This document shows positions 8,194 to 16,281 of a stretch of 64,000 nt of DNA, one piece after another. The notes beneath the pieces were generated by a model, which worked only from the letters and a program-made list of their open reading frames with translations, was not told the origin of the DNA and did not search any database. Positions within the stretch are counted from its first letter, which is position 1. The number at the start of each line of letters is the position of its first letter. Location of the stretch: positions 1-64,000 of the forward strand of contig NZ_JACBGH010000004.1 in the NCBI RefSeq assembly GCF_013391695.1, given 5' to 3'. This DNA is from Thiomicrorhabdus cannonii (GTDB lineage: Bacteria; Pseudomonadota; Gammaproteobacteria; Thiomicrospirales; Thiomicrospiraceae). Both the position numbers and the translations under genes were made by a program.

Positions 8194-8856
8194 ATGAATG
8201 CCAAGCTAGACTGGTCAAAAATCGATACGGTATTGCTCGATATGGACGGCACCCTGCTCGACCTCCATTTTGACTGGCACTTCTGGATGGAATATCTGCC
8301 CGAAGTTTACGCCGCGCGCAACAACCTGACGCCGGCGGAAGCCAACGCGCTGATTCACGCCAAAATCCACAGCCAGCAAGGCACGCTTAACTGGTACTGC
8401 CTGGACTACTGGAGCGAAACGCTGAACCTGCCAATCGCCGAACTCAAGCGCGAGCTCAAGCACCTGATTCAGGCGCATCCCGACGTCATAGAGTTTCTCG
8501 CCAAACTCAAGCAGATGGGCAAACACGTTATTATGGTCACCAACGCGCACCGCGACAGCCTGGCGATCAAACTGGAAATGACTGAAATCGGCGACCACTT
8601 CGACCATCTGATTTCCGCCCACGACTTCGGCATCCCCAAAGAGGACATCCGCATCTGGTCCGAAATCCAGACCGTACACCCTTACGACCCGGCGCATACC
8701 CTGTTGGTGGACGACAACCTGCACGCCCTAAGAACCGCCAGACAATACGGCATTCAGCACCTGCTGTGTGCAACCCATGTCAGCCCCAAACTCGACAAGA
8801 TCGACCCGCAGGAGTTCGACCATTTCGAGAACTTTAACGAGATCATGCCGCTTTAA
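8194..8856 (+). CDS. yrfG: GMP/IMP nucleotidase YrfG-like HAD phosphatase
   Basis: 220 residues from the ATG at 8194; a TTG at 8188 is better spaced from AAGGG and cannot be excluded. HAD motifs: nucleophile DMDGTLLD, motif II MVTNAH, Lys in PKEDIRIW and acidic motif LLVDDN. The cap segment after LDLHFDWHFW and the overall length match YrfG, a 5'-nucleotidase acting on GMP and IMP. It is divergent from nudE, as in a conserved neighbourhood. Substrate is inferred from the family. Confidence 0.85.
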   Translation: MNAKLDWSKIDTVLLDMDGTLLDLHFDWHFWMEYLPEVYAARNNLTPAEANALIHAKIHSQQGTLNWYCLDYWSETLNLPIAELKRELKHLIQAHPDVIEFLAKLKQMGKHVIMVTNAHRDSLAIKLEMTEIGDHFDHLISAHDFGIPKEDIRIWSEIQTVHPYDPAHTLLVDDNLHALRTARQYGIQHLLCATHVSPKLDKIDPQEFDHFENFNEIMPL

Positions 8857-8877
8857 AGGCCATTATAAGAGCGGCGG

Positions 8878-9510
8878 TTAAAATTCGATCAGAAACACCT
8901 TTTCCTGCGCCGCCACCCCCTTGCGTTGCAGGCTCTGTTGCGCCACGACGTCGATGCGGGCGCAATCGGCAAACAGCGTGCAGATTTCGCTTTCCGGCAC
9001 CGAAAACGGCGGCCCGTTCAACAGGCTCTGGTCATATTCCAGATTCACCAGCAACAGCTTGGTGCCGGCCGGCAAAATCGCCTGCAAATGCGCCGCGTAC
9101 TGCTTGCGCATTTCCGGCGGCAACGCCACAATCGCCGCACGGTCGTACACAGCCCCGACCTCCTCGCAATCGGCGGCGCTCAAATGGAAAAAGTCGCCGC
9201 ATAACAAGGTCATCGCACTCAACCGATAGCCGCAGAAATGGGCATGCACCAGCGGCGCGACAGAACGCAATTTGTTTTCATCCAAAAACTCGTCCAGCGC
9301 CTTCTGGCTCAACTCCACGCCCAGCACCTTATGCCCCTGTTCGCCCAGCCACAGCATATCCAGCGACTTGCCGCACAGCGGCACCAGCACGGTTTCGTCG
9401 CCCTGCAAACCCAAGCGCTGCCAATGCTGCTGCAAATAACCGTTGATCTCGGTCTGTTGAAAACCCACCACGCCGCTTTCCCACATCGCATGCCAAAAAT
9501 CCGCCTGCAT
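8878..9510 (-). CDS. tpm: Thiopurine S-methyltransferase family protein
   Basis: 210 residues from ATG 9510, chosen because GGAG lies 8 bp upstream; ATG 9516 would abut it. N-terminal FWHAMWESGVVGFQQ, then VLVPLCGKSLDMLWL and VLGVELS are the family's SAM-binding signature. Bacterial members methylate thiols and also selenium or tellurium compounds. It is convergent with yrfG and divergent from the thioredoxin-like gene. The natural substrate is unknown. Confidence 0.93.
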   Translation of the reverse strand: MQADFWHAMWESGVVGFQQTEINGYLQQHWQRLGLQGDETVLVPLCGKSLDMLWLGEQGHKVLGVELSQKALDEFLDENKLRSVAPLVHAHFCGYRLSAMTLLCGDFFHLSAADCEEVGAVYDRAAIVALPPEMRKQYAAHLQAILPAGTKLLLVNLEYDQSLLNGPPFSVPESEICTLFADCARIDVVAQQSLQRKGVAAQEKVFLIEF

Positions 9511-9602
9511 GGTCATTACTCCAAATACTCTCTATAATGGGCGCCATCTTAACAAGCACAGCCTGGCGCGCCAAGCGCCAAACCAAACAAGAGTCGCCAA
9601 TC

Positions 9603-10151
9603 ATGACAACGCCGAAAAATCCGCCCGAAAAAACTCAACAGGCCGGGTCTGCCCCGCTCTGGCAACGCAACTGGTTCAAAAACACCTTGACCGTACTGGT
9701 ATTCGTCATCGCCTACCTGAGCCTGCGCCCGTTTATGCAGGGCGAAGTGATTCACGGCCAGGTGCCCGCCCTCACTCTGCAAACATTGGAAGGCCAAACG
9801 CTTGATTTGAGCCAGATTCAGGAACCGACGCTGATTCACCTCTGGGCGACCTGGTGCCCCATCTGCAAAATGACGCGCGGCAGCGTCGAGTCGGTCGCTC
9901 AAGATTACCCGGTTATCAATATCGCCAGCCAGTCGGGCGATGATGAACAGCTGCGCGACTACGCCGCCCAAAACGGCATGAATCCGGCGATTATCGTCAA
10001 CGATCTCGACGGCCAGCTCATGCAGACCTTCGGCGCCAAAGCGGTGCCCGCCGATTTCATTATCGCGCCCGGCGGCGAGATCGCTTTTGTGGAGGTTGGC
10101 TTCACCACCGAAATCGGCCTGCGCCTGCGCCTCTGGTGGGCGGGACTATAA
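9603..10151 (+). CDS. Membrane-anchored thioredoxin-fold protein, TlpA/DsbE-like
   Basis: 182 residues from ATG 9603. One N-terminal transmembrane anchor (NTLTVLVFVIAYLSLRPF) is followed by a periplasmic thioredoxin fold with the redox motif CPIC in WATWCPICK and a cis-Pro region KAVPADFII. The family works in disulfide reduction, cytochrome c maturation or copper-protein assembly; which one applies here is not visible. The dispersed 18-bp repeat is in frame at its N-terminus (EKTQQAGS). Only 4 bp separate it from the spermidine-synthase-like gene, so the two are cotranscribed. Confidence 0.85.
   Translation: MTTPKNPPEKTQQAGSAPLWQRNWFKNTLTVLVFVIAYLSLRPFMQGEVIHGQVPALTLQTLEGQTLDLSQIQEPTLIHLWATWCPICKMTRGSVESVAQDYPVINIASQSGDDEQLRDYAAQNGMNPAIIVNDLDGQLMQTFGAKAVPADFIIAPGGEIAFVEVGFTTEIGLRLRLWWAGL
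9631..9648 (+). repeat. Dispersed 18-bp repeat, copy 2 (inside thioredoxin-like gene)
   Basis: AAACTCAACAGGCCGGGT, exact consensus, lying just before the transmembrane anchor and read in a different frame from copy 1. Confidence 0.9.
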
Positions 10152-10155
10152 TCTC

Positions 10156-10860
10156 ATGAGCCATTACGCCGGTTTTTGTATCCACCGCAGCGAAGACGAA
10201 TTCGGCGTCATTGAAGTCGTCGACCACCGCTCGCTTCGCAAACTGCACTTCGGCAGCCCGGTGGAGCAGAGCAGCTTCTACCTCAACGCGCCTTTGCGAC
10301 TGGTGTTCGAGTATCAGCAGAAAATCATCGACCTCGTCGAAGCCTTTGCCAACGGCCAACCCCATCTGCGCATTCTCATGCTCGGCCTCGGCGGCGGACG
10401 CATGGCCACCCACCTCAATATGCTCTATCCCGACTGGCAGATCACCGCCGTGGAACTGCGTCAGGCGGTCATCGACATCGCCTACCGCTACTTTCAGCTG
10501 CCCGAGGTGGCGGAAATTGAAACCCTGCAGGAAGACGCGCTGACCTTTGTGGCCGAAAACGCCTATCCGTTCGATATCGTCATTGTCGACCTGTTCGACA
10601 GCGAAGGCATTCCCGACGCCTTCAGTTCGGCCGATTTTCTGCAACAACTGCAAGACCAGCTCAAACCCGCCGGATTATTGGTTTTCAACCTGTGGAACCG
10701 CCCGCAAAGCGACCCGCAGCAAAAGCCCCAGCCTTGCCCCGCCAGCGGCCAGATTCTCAACCACTGGCAAAATGTCGTCGCCCGTTCAGCGAAAATGCGT
10801 CTGAACCGCTATAATATCGCCTCCAGCGAAAACCTGATTTTGGCGATCGAACAAAACTGA
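10156..10860 (+). CDS. Spermidine-synthase-like methyltransferase-fold protein
   Basis: 234 residues from ATG 10156. It has the Rossmann core of spermidine synthases: ILMLGLGGGRMATHL, then ITAVELRQAVIDIA and DIVIVDLFDSEGIP. Clear polyamine-binding residues of true SpeE are not obvious and the N-terminus is short, so it may be one of the many SpeE-fold proteins with no demonstrated activity. It follows the thioredoxin-like gene by 4 bp. Its stop codon lies inside a copy of the dispersed repeat that forms a hairpin. Confidence 0.75.
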   Translation: MSHYAGFCIHRSEDEFGVIEVVDHRSLRKLHFGSPVEQSSFYLNAPLRLVFEYQQKIIDLVEAFANGQPHLRILMLGLGGGRMATHLNMLYPDWQITAVELRQAVIDIAYRYFQLPEVAEIETLQEDALTFVAENAYPFDIVIVDLFDSEGIPDAFSSADFLQQLQDQLKPAGLLVFNLWNRPQSDPQQKPQPCPASGQILNHWQNVVARSAKMRLNRYNIASSENLILAIEQN

Positions 10861-10880
10861 ACAGGCCGGGTATCCCGGCC
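10854..10880 (+). repeat. Dispersed repeat copy 3 forming a hairpin at a gene end
   Basis: AAACTGAACAGGCCGGGT (10854-10871, G variant at position 6) contains the TGA stop of the upstream gene. GGCCGGG TAT CCCGGCC at 10864-10880 is a perfect 7-bp stem; no T-run follows. Confidence 0.85.
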
Positions 10881-10911
10881 AATAACTCCAAATAATCAAA
10901 GACCTGAATTT

Positions 10912-12840
10912 ATGGCCCTGCTTTTCTTACGCGATCTTACCCTCAGCTTCGGCGCCGCGCCCTTGCTTGACCACGCCAACCTGCAAATCGAGCCTAACGA
11001 ACGGCTCTGTATCGTCGGCCGTAACGGTGAGGGCAAGTCCACGCTGCTCAAAGTCATCGAAGGCGAAATCCTGCCCGACAGCGGTTCGCGTATCGTGCAG
11101 GACGGCGTCAAGATCGCCAAGCTGCAACAGGAAGTGCCGCACGACACCACCGGCAGCGTCTTTCGCGTGATTTCCGACGGCCTCGGCGAGGCCGGCACCC
11201 TGCTGGAACAGTTCCATCACATCAGCCACAAAATGCAGACGGATACCTCCGACGAGACATTGGCCGAGTTCAGCCGTTTGCAGCAGCTGGTCGATACCCA
11301 CAACGCCTGGGATCTGAACCAGCAGGTCGAAACCATTATCTCCAAACTCGGCCTGCCGGGCGAGGCCGAGTTCTCCAAGCTGTCCGGCGGGATGAAACGC
11401 CGCGTACTGCTTGCCAGAGCGCTGGTGCAACAACCCGATATCCTGCTGCTCGACGAACCGACCAACCATTTGGACATCCCGTCGATTCAGTGGCTCGAAG
11501 GCTTTTTGAAAAGCATCCGCTGCGCGCTGGTGTTTATCACCCACGACCGCGCCTTTTTGCAGGCGCTGGCCACGCGCATTGTCGAACTCGACCGCGGCCG
11601 CCTCTCCAACTGGGAGTGCGACTACCACACCTATCTGCAACGCAAGGCGGAATGGCTGGAGGCCGAAGCCAAACAGAATGCCGAATTCGACAAGAAACTC
11701 GCACAGGAAGAGACCTGGATTCGCCAGGGCATCAAGGCGCGCCGCACCCGTAACGAAGGCCGCGTGCGCGCTTTGGAAAAACTGCGTCTGGAACATCAGG
11801 CGCGCCGCAGCCAGCAGGGCAAGGCCAATCTGCAGTTGAACACCACGGCCTTGTCGGGCAAGCAGGTCATTGAAATCGAACACCTCAGCTTCAGCTTCGA
11901 CAACCGCATTATCGTCACCGATTTCTCCGGCGTCATCATGCGCGGCGACAAGGTCGGCATTATCGGTGAGAACGGCTGCGGTAAATCGACCTTTCTGAAC
12001 CTGATTCTCGGCAAACTGCAGCCGACCTCCGGCAAGGTCAAACTCGGCACCAATCTGGATATCGCCTATTTCGACCAGCACCGTGCGCAGCTCGACGAAA
12101 ACCGCACCGTCGCCGAAAGCGTCATCGAAGAGAGCGATTATGTGGAAATCGGCGGGCAGCGTAAACACATTATCGGCTATCTGGGCGACTTCCTGTTCTC
12201 GCCCGACCGTGCCCGCCAGCCGGTCAAGGCGTTGTCGGGCGGCGAACGCAACCGCCTGCTGTTGGCACGCGTGTTCGCCAAACCCTCCAACCTGCTGGTG
12301 CTCGACGAACCCACCAACGACCTGGATGTCGAAACCCTCGAGCTGCTCGAAGAACTGCTGCTGGACTACAAAGGCACGGTGCTGATCGTCAGCCACGACC
12401 GCGCCTTCCTGAACAACGTGGTCACCAGCTCCATCGTGTTCGACGCGCCCGGTATCGTCAACGAATACGTCGGCGGCTACGATGACTGGCTGCGCCAGCG
12501 CCCGGATTTCAGTATTGAAAAACAGCCCAAGAAAGAGAGCAAGCCGGCGGAAAAACCCGCTGAAAACAAGGCGGCGGAAACGCCGGCGAATATCTCGGCT
12601 AACAAGGGCAAAAAACTCAGCTACAAAGACCAGCGCGAATACGACGCCCTACCCGGCCTGATCGAAACCCTGGAGCAGCAACTGGAAGCCTTGAGCGCAC
12701 AGGTCAACGATCCCGCGTTTTACCAGCAGGACGAAGCCCGCGTGCAGGCCGGCCTGAAAGCCCTGTCAGACAAGGAAGCGGAACTCGAAGCGGCGTTTGA
12801 GCGTTGGGAAGTGCTCGAAGCGATGGTCATGGGGCTGTAA
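10912..12840 (+). CDS. uup: ABC-F ATPase Uup
   Basis: 642 residues with two ABC domains and no membrane segment. Walker A: GRNGEGKST and GENGCGKST; signatures LSGGMKRRVLLARAL and LSGGERNRLLLARVF; Walker B LLLDEPTNHLD and LVLDEPTNDLD. A C-terminal charged linker and coiled coil (from about residue 535) is the Uup-specific DNA-binding domain and separates it from EttA. Uup affects transposon excision and branched-DNA processing and acts at the ribosome. It stands alone with a copy of the dispersed repeat right after its stop. Confidence 0.95.
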   Translation: MALLFLRDLTLSFGAAPLLDHANLQIEPNERLCIVGRNGEGKSTLLKVIEGEILPDSGSRIVQDGVKIAKLQQEVPHDTTGSVFRVISDGLGEAGTLLEQFHHISHKMQTDTSDETLAEFSRLQQLVDTHNAWDLNQQVETIISKLGLPGEAEFSKLSGGMKRRVLLARALVQQPDILLLDEPTNHLDIPSIQWLEGFLKSIRCALVFITHDRAFLQALATRIVELDRGRLSNWECDYHTYLQRKAEWLEAEAKQNAEFDKKLAQEETWIRQGIKARRTRNEGRVRALEKLRLEHQARRSQQGKANLQLNTTALSGKQVIEIEHLSFSFDNRIIVTDFSGVIMRGDKVGIIGENGCGKSTFLNLILGKLQPTSGKVKLGTNLDIAYFDQHRAQLDENRTVAESVIEESDYVEIGGQRKHIIGYLGDFLFSPDRARQPVKALSGGERNRLLLARVFAKPSNLLVLDEPTNDLDVETLELLEELLLDYKGTVLIVSHDRAFLNNVVTSSIVFDAPGIVNEYVGGYDDWLRQRPDFSIEKQPKKESKPAEKPAENKAAETPANISANKGKKLSYKDQREYDALPGLIETLEQQLEALSAQVNDPAFYQQDEARVQAGLKALSDKEAELEAAFERWEVLEAMVMGL

Positions 12841-12853
12841 CGCGCTGTTTGCC

Positions 12854-12871
12854 ACCCGGCCTGTTGAGTTT
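12854..12871 (-). repeat. Dispersed 18-bp repeat, copy 4 (after uup)
   Basis: ACCCGGCCTGTTGAGTTT, exact consensus in inverse orientation, 13 bp after the uup stop; single copy, no hairpin partner. Confidence 0.9.
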
Positions 12872-12973
12872 TCACAAGCCGTCGCAAAGCAATTTGAGAA
12901 TCGCTTTCATTTGTGGCAAATATGTATAAAATAGACTCTCTTATAATTTGTATAAATCAGGATTCGGATAACG

Positions 12974-14107
12974 ATGAGTTGCAAAGACCAACACACCTAC
13001 TCAACCTTCTGTCGCTCGCAAAACAACGCGTTGAAAGAGCCGATGTTCTTCGGCCAAAACGTCAATGTGGCACGTTACGACCAGCAGAAGTATCCGTTTT
13101 TTGAAAAGCTGATCGAAAAGCAGCTGAGCTTTTTCTGGCGTCCGGAAGAGGTCGATCTGTCGTCCGACCGTACCGACTATGCCGATTTGCCCGCCAACGA
13201 ACAGCATATCTTTATCAGCAACCTCAAATACCAGACCTTGCTGGATTCGGTACAAGGCCGCTCGCCTAACGTCGCGCTGCTGCCGTTGGTTTCCATCCCC
13301 GAACTGGAAACCTGGATTGAAACCTGGGCGTTCTCCGAGACCATCCACAGCCGTTCGTACACCCACATTATCCGCAATATCGTCACCAATCCGTCGCTGG
13401 TGTTCGACGACATCGTCACCAACGAAGAGATCACCAAACGCGCCATCAGCGTGACCGAATACTACGACGAACTGATTGCGCTGACCAACCACATGTACGC
13501 CAACCAGATCGACCTGGCAACCGATCATGCCTTCCGCAAAAAGATCAAAACCTCGCTTTATCTGACGGTGGTGTCGGTGAATGTGCTGGAAGCGATCCGT
13601 TTCTACGTCTCGTTTGCGTGCAGCTTCTCGTTTGCGGAACGCTCCTTGATGGAAGGCAACGCCAAGATCATCAAGCTGATCGCCCGCGACGAAGCGCTGC
13701 ATCTGTCCGGCACCCAGAACATGATTATTCTGATGGCCGAGGGGCAGGACGATCCGGAAATGGCGGAGATCGCCCGCGAGCAGCAGGAAAACGTCTACAA
13801 CATCTTCCGTCAGGCCGCCGAGCAGGAAAAACAGTGGGCCGACTATCTGTTCAAAGACGGTTCGATGATCGGTCTGAACGCCAGCATTCTGAAAGACTAT
13901 GTGGACTACATCACCAATGTGCGTCTGAAGGCGCTGAAGCTGGAACCGATCTTCAACAGCAAAGGCAATCCGCTGCCGTGGATGAACAACTGGCTGGTCA
14001 GCGACAACGTGCAGGTCGCGCCGCAGGAATCGGAAATCAGCTCCTATCTGGTCGGCCAGGTCGATTCCAAGGTCAATACCGAAGATTTCAGCGACTTTTC
14101 GTTGTAA
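12974..14107 (+). CDS. nrdB: Ribonucleoside-diphosphate reductase, beta subunit (class Ia)
   Basis: 377 residues. NrdB carries the di-iron/tyrosyl radical used by NrdA. Ligand-type motifs are visible: [21 protein letters not shown] supplies Glu, His and the radical Tyr, and [14 protein letters not shown] supplies the second Glu/His pair. The C-terminal [10 protein letters not shown] resembles the tail that docks on NrdA. It has its own upstream region (TATAAT at 12942) and terminator, separate from nrdA 7 kb away. I found no convincing NrdR pair in front of it. Confidence 0.97.
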   Translation: MSCKDQHTYSTFCRSQNNALKEPMFFGQNVNVARYDQQKYPFFEKLIEKQLSFFWRPEEVDLSSDRTDYADLPANEQHIFISNLKYQTLLDSVQGRSPNVALLPLVSIPELETWIETWAFSETIHSRSYTHIIRNIVTNPSLVFDDIVTNEEITKRAISVTEYYDELIALTNHMYANQIDLATDHAFRKKIKTSLYLTVVSVNVLEAIRFYVSFACSFSFAERSLMEGNAKIIKLIARDEALHLSGTQNMIILMAEGQDDPEMAEIAREQQENVYNIFRQAAEQEKQWADYLFKDGSMIGLNASILKDYVDYITNVRLKALKLEPIFNSKGNPLPWMNNWLVSDNVQVAPQESEISSYLVGQVDSKVNTEDFSDFSL

Positions 14108-14133
14108 AGCGGTCAGCAAACAACCCATCAAAA

Positions 14134-14155
14134 GGGAGCTTCGGCTCCTTTTTTT
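14134..14155 (+). terminator. Intrinsic terminator of nrdB
   Basis: GGGAGC TTCG GCTCC stem with a UUCG tetraloop followed by seven Ts, 27 bp after the nrdB stop. Confidence 0.92.
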
Positions 14156-14177
14156 ATCCGTTTTTTGGGCGTTTCAA

Positions 14178-14195
14178 AAACTCAACAGGCCGGGT
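14178..14195 (+). repeat. Dispersed 18-bp repeat, copy 5
   Basis: AAACTCAACAGGCCGGGT, exact consensus, single copy 23 bp past the nrdB terminator and 134 bp before the next gene. Confidence 0.9.
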
Positions 14196-14329
14196 ATTCG
14201 CGTGCCTTGCCGATGTGCTTGTCATAAAACAGTCACCAAAACATGCTAAAGTTTCCGCAACGGTTTGACTGCTGAATTTCAACGAAGAAATGCAGCCTCC
14301 AAATAACCCAACCGGTGAGTTCCGCAAGC

Positions 14330-14611
14330 ATGGCCAAAAAAACCAATCTGTTTGAACACGAGTCCTTGCAGGATAAGGACGCGATTGTGCAATACCTCAA
14401 AGCCCTGACCGAAGGTATCGAAAAGGGGGAAGTTTTGCTTTCCGACGATGACGAGAAGGTGACACTCAATCCCACGCCCTTCGGCCGCTTCAAACTCAAG
14501 GCGACCCGCAGCAAAAAAGTTCAGGAGCTGCGTCTTAAAATCAGCTGGATTGGCCATGAAGACGATGGCGAGCGCGCCCAGCCACTGCATATTCAACCGT
14601 CATCCGCCTGA
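14330..14611 (+). CDS. Amphi-Trp domain protein (GAK-type cluster)
   Basis: 93 residues from ATG 14330, with GGTGAG about 10 bp upstream; a GTG at 14315 is a weaker alternative. It fits the small amphi-Trp family: an acidic helical first half (DAIVQYLKALTEGIEKGEV), a Pro/Gly middle and a closing amphipathic strand with LRLKISW. Amphi-Trp proteins of unknown function occur in the gene neighbourhood named GAK (ATP-grasp and kinase), and that is exactly what follows here. It lies 17 bp before the phosphotransferase gene, so the four genes form one operon. Its own role is unknown; a small binding partner or substrate carrier is possible. Confidence 0.75.
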   Translation: MAKKTNLFEHESLQDKDAIVQYLKALTEGIEKGEVLLSDDDEKVTLNPTPFGRFKLKATRSKKVQELRLKISWIGHEDDGERAQPLHIQPSSA

Positions 14612-14628
14612 TGCGCAACCGATAATCC

Positions 14629-16281
14629 ATGAGAATCCTTCCGCCTCTCTATGAAACCCTGCGCTTTCTGCTGTTAGACCTGCAAAAACAGCTGCAGCTG
14701 CTGTCTGACGCCCTGGAAAATCAGGAACCGGGATTGCTCGACAAAAGCCTCGGCCGCGTCGATTATATCGACAATGCCCATTTGACCCTGCTGGAACGCG
14801 CCGGCCGCCAGTATGGCCGTCGCACCAATGAGCACAGCGATGCCCAGCAACGCATCGTCATTCAAAGCTACGAACATATCGCCCACAGTCTCAAGGCGCT
14901 CTCCGGACAGCTGCAACAGATGGCGCACCAGCTCAAGCATATCGGTTCGCTCAAACTGATCCGCAAAAAGAACGTCTTCAGCGCGCTGCAAGACCTCAAC
15001 AAAGGGCTGTCGCTGATTACCGCGGCGATTGAAAGCGACAGCCTGACATTAGCGGTCGACATCTGCCGCCTGCAACTGCGCATCGACAAAGCCTGCTCGG
15101 CACAGCTCGACAAATACAAAAAACGCCTGCGCCAGGGCATCTCCCCCCCCCAGAGCGACGCCCTGCTGCAAGCCTGCTTTATCCTCAAAGACATCGACCT
15201 GATGGGCGATGCGCTGCTGCGCGTCGGCGAAGGCATTATGTCGGCCAACCTCGGCCAGTTCATCCAGATCGACCGTTTCCGCGCGCTCGAAGAGAGCCTG
15301 AGCGTGCTCGACGGCATCCGCCGGCAGGATCTCAACATCCACTCGATGGGCGAAACCAAATCCGGCTGCACCATTTCCGGCGTCAGCGCCTCCAGCGAAA
15401 GCGAAGACCGCATACTGGCTATTTTCAAACAGGGCAAGAAAACCAAACTGCAGGAAGAGAAAGCCCGTATTGAAAAATGGCACCAGAAATATCCGGGCAT
15501 AGCGCCGGAGGTTTACGCCTACCAGAAACAGGGCGACAAAGCCGCCCTGCTGTATGAATACCTGACCGGCCAGACCTTCAATAAACTGTTGCTGGCAAAA
15601 CAGAGCAAACCCCTCAAAAAAGGGCTCGATGCCCTGTTCGCCACACTCAACAAAATCTGGGAACAGACTGCCATTGACGAAGTGCATCCGGCACACTTTA
15701 TGAAGCAGCTGCAAAGACGTCTGCCGCAGGTTTACGAAGTCCACCCCGATTTCCAGCTCAAGGGCCTGAAAATCGGCAATGTCAAACAGGTTTCGCTGGA
15801 AACCTTGGTGGAAGAGGCGCAAAAATTTGAAAAGCGCCTGCAGGTGCCCAAGGCCGTCTATATTCACGGCGATTTCAACACCGACAATATCCTCTACGAT
15901 CCGCTGGAAGAGCAGATCAGCTTTATCGACCTGCACCGTTCCGAATACCTCGATTACGTGCAGGATTTATCGGTGTTGATGGTCTCTTTCTACCGCATCG
16001 CCAATTTCGATCCGACGGTACGCAAACGCATCGTCCAGGCCATGCAAGCCAGTTATGCGTTTGCCACCGAATATGCCGCGAAAATCGACGACCGCGACGT
16101 TGAACTGCGTCTGGCATTGGGCCTGGCGCGCTCGCTGATCACCTCGACGCGTTTCGTGCTCGATAAAGAACATGCCAAATCGATGCACTTCAAAGGCCGT
16201 CTGCTGATCGAACAGTTACTGCAGCTCTCGGACGACGAGCTTCACCACTATAAGATTCCCAAGGAACTCTTCCATGACTAA
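14629..16281 (+). CDS. PhoU-like helical domain fused to an aminoglycoside-phosphotransferase-fold kinase
   Basis: 550 residues in two parts. Residues 1 to about 235 are all-helical, in two similar halves that resemble PhoU/DUF47-type bundles. From about residue 250 there is a kinase of the APH/choline-kinase fold, with catalytic loop HGDFNTDN at 413-420 (D415 as base, N420 for Mg) and the metal-binding FIDLHR at about D434. It should transfer phosphate from ATP to a small molecule or protein; the acceptor is unknown. Its stop overlaps the ATP-grasp start by 8 bp, indicating tight coupling. A run of nine Cs lies within the gene near 15143. The domain reading is by eye. Confidence 0.7.
   Translation: MRILPPLYETLRFLLLDLQKQLQLLSDALENQEPGLLDKSLGRVDYIDNAHLTLLERAGRQYGRRTNEHSDAQQRIVIQSYEHIAHSLKALSGQLQQMAHQLKHIGSLKLIRKKNVFSALQDLNKGLSLITAAIESDSLTLAVDICRLQLRIDKACSAQLDKYKKRLRQGISPPQSDALLQACFILKDIDLMGDALLRVGEGIMSANLGQFIQIDRFRALEESLSVLDGIRRQDLNIHSMGETKSGCTISGVSASSESEDRILAIFKQGKKTKLQEEKARIEKWHQKYPGIAPEVYAYQKQGDKAALLYEYLTGQTFNKLLLAKQSKPLKKGLDALFATLNKIWEQTAIDEVHPAHFMKQLQRRLPQVYEVHPDFQLKGLKIGNVKQVSLETLVEEAQKFEKRLQVPKAVYIHGDFNTDNILYDPLEEQISFIDLHRSEYLDYVQDLSVLMVSFYRIANFDPTVRKRIVQAMQASYAFATEYAAKIDDRDVELRLALGLARSLITSTRFVLDKEHAKSMHFKGRLLIEQLLQLSDDELHHYKIPKELFHD

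Noticed and set aside
12911-12960. NrdR boxes before nrdB
   Set aside because: The A+T-rich stretch has TATA-like segments, but neither matches CWATATWTWG and there is no spaced pair.
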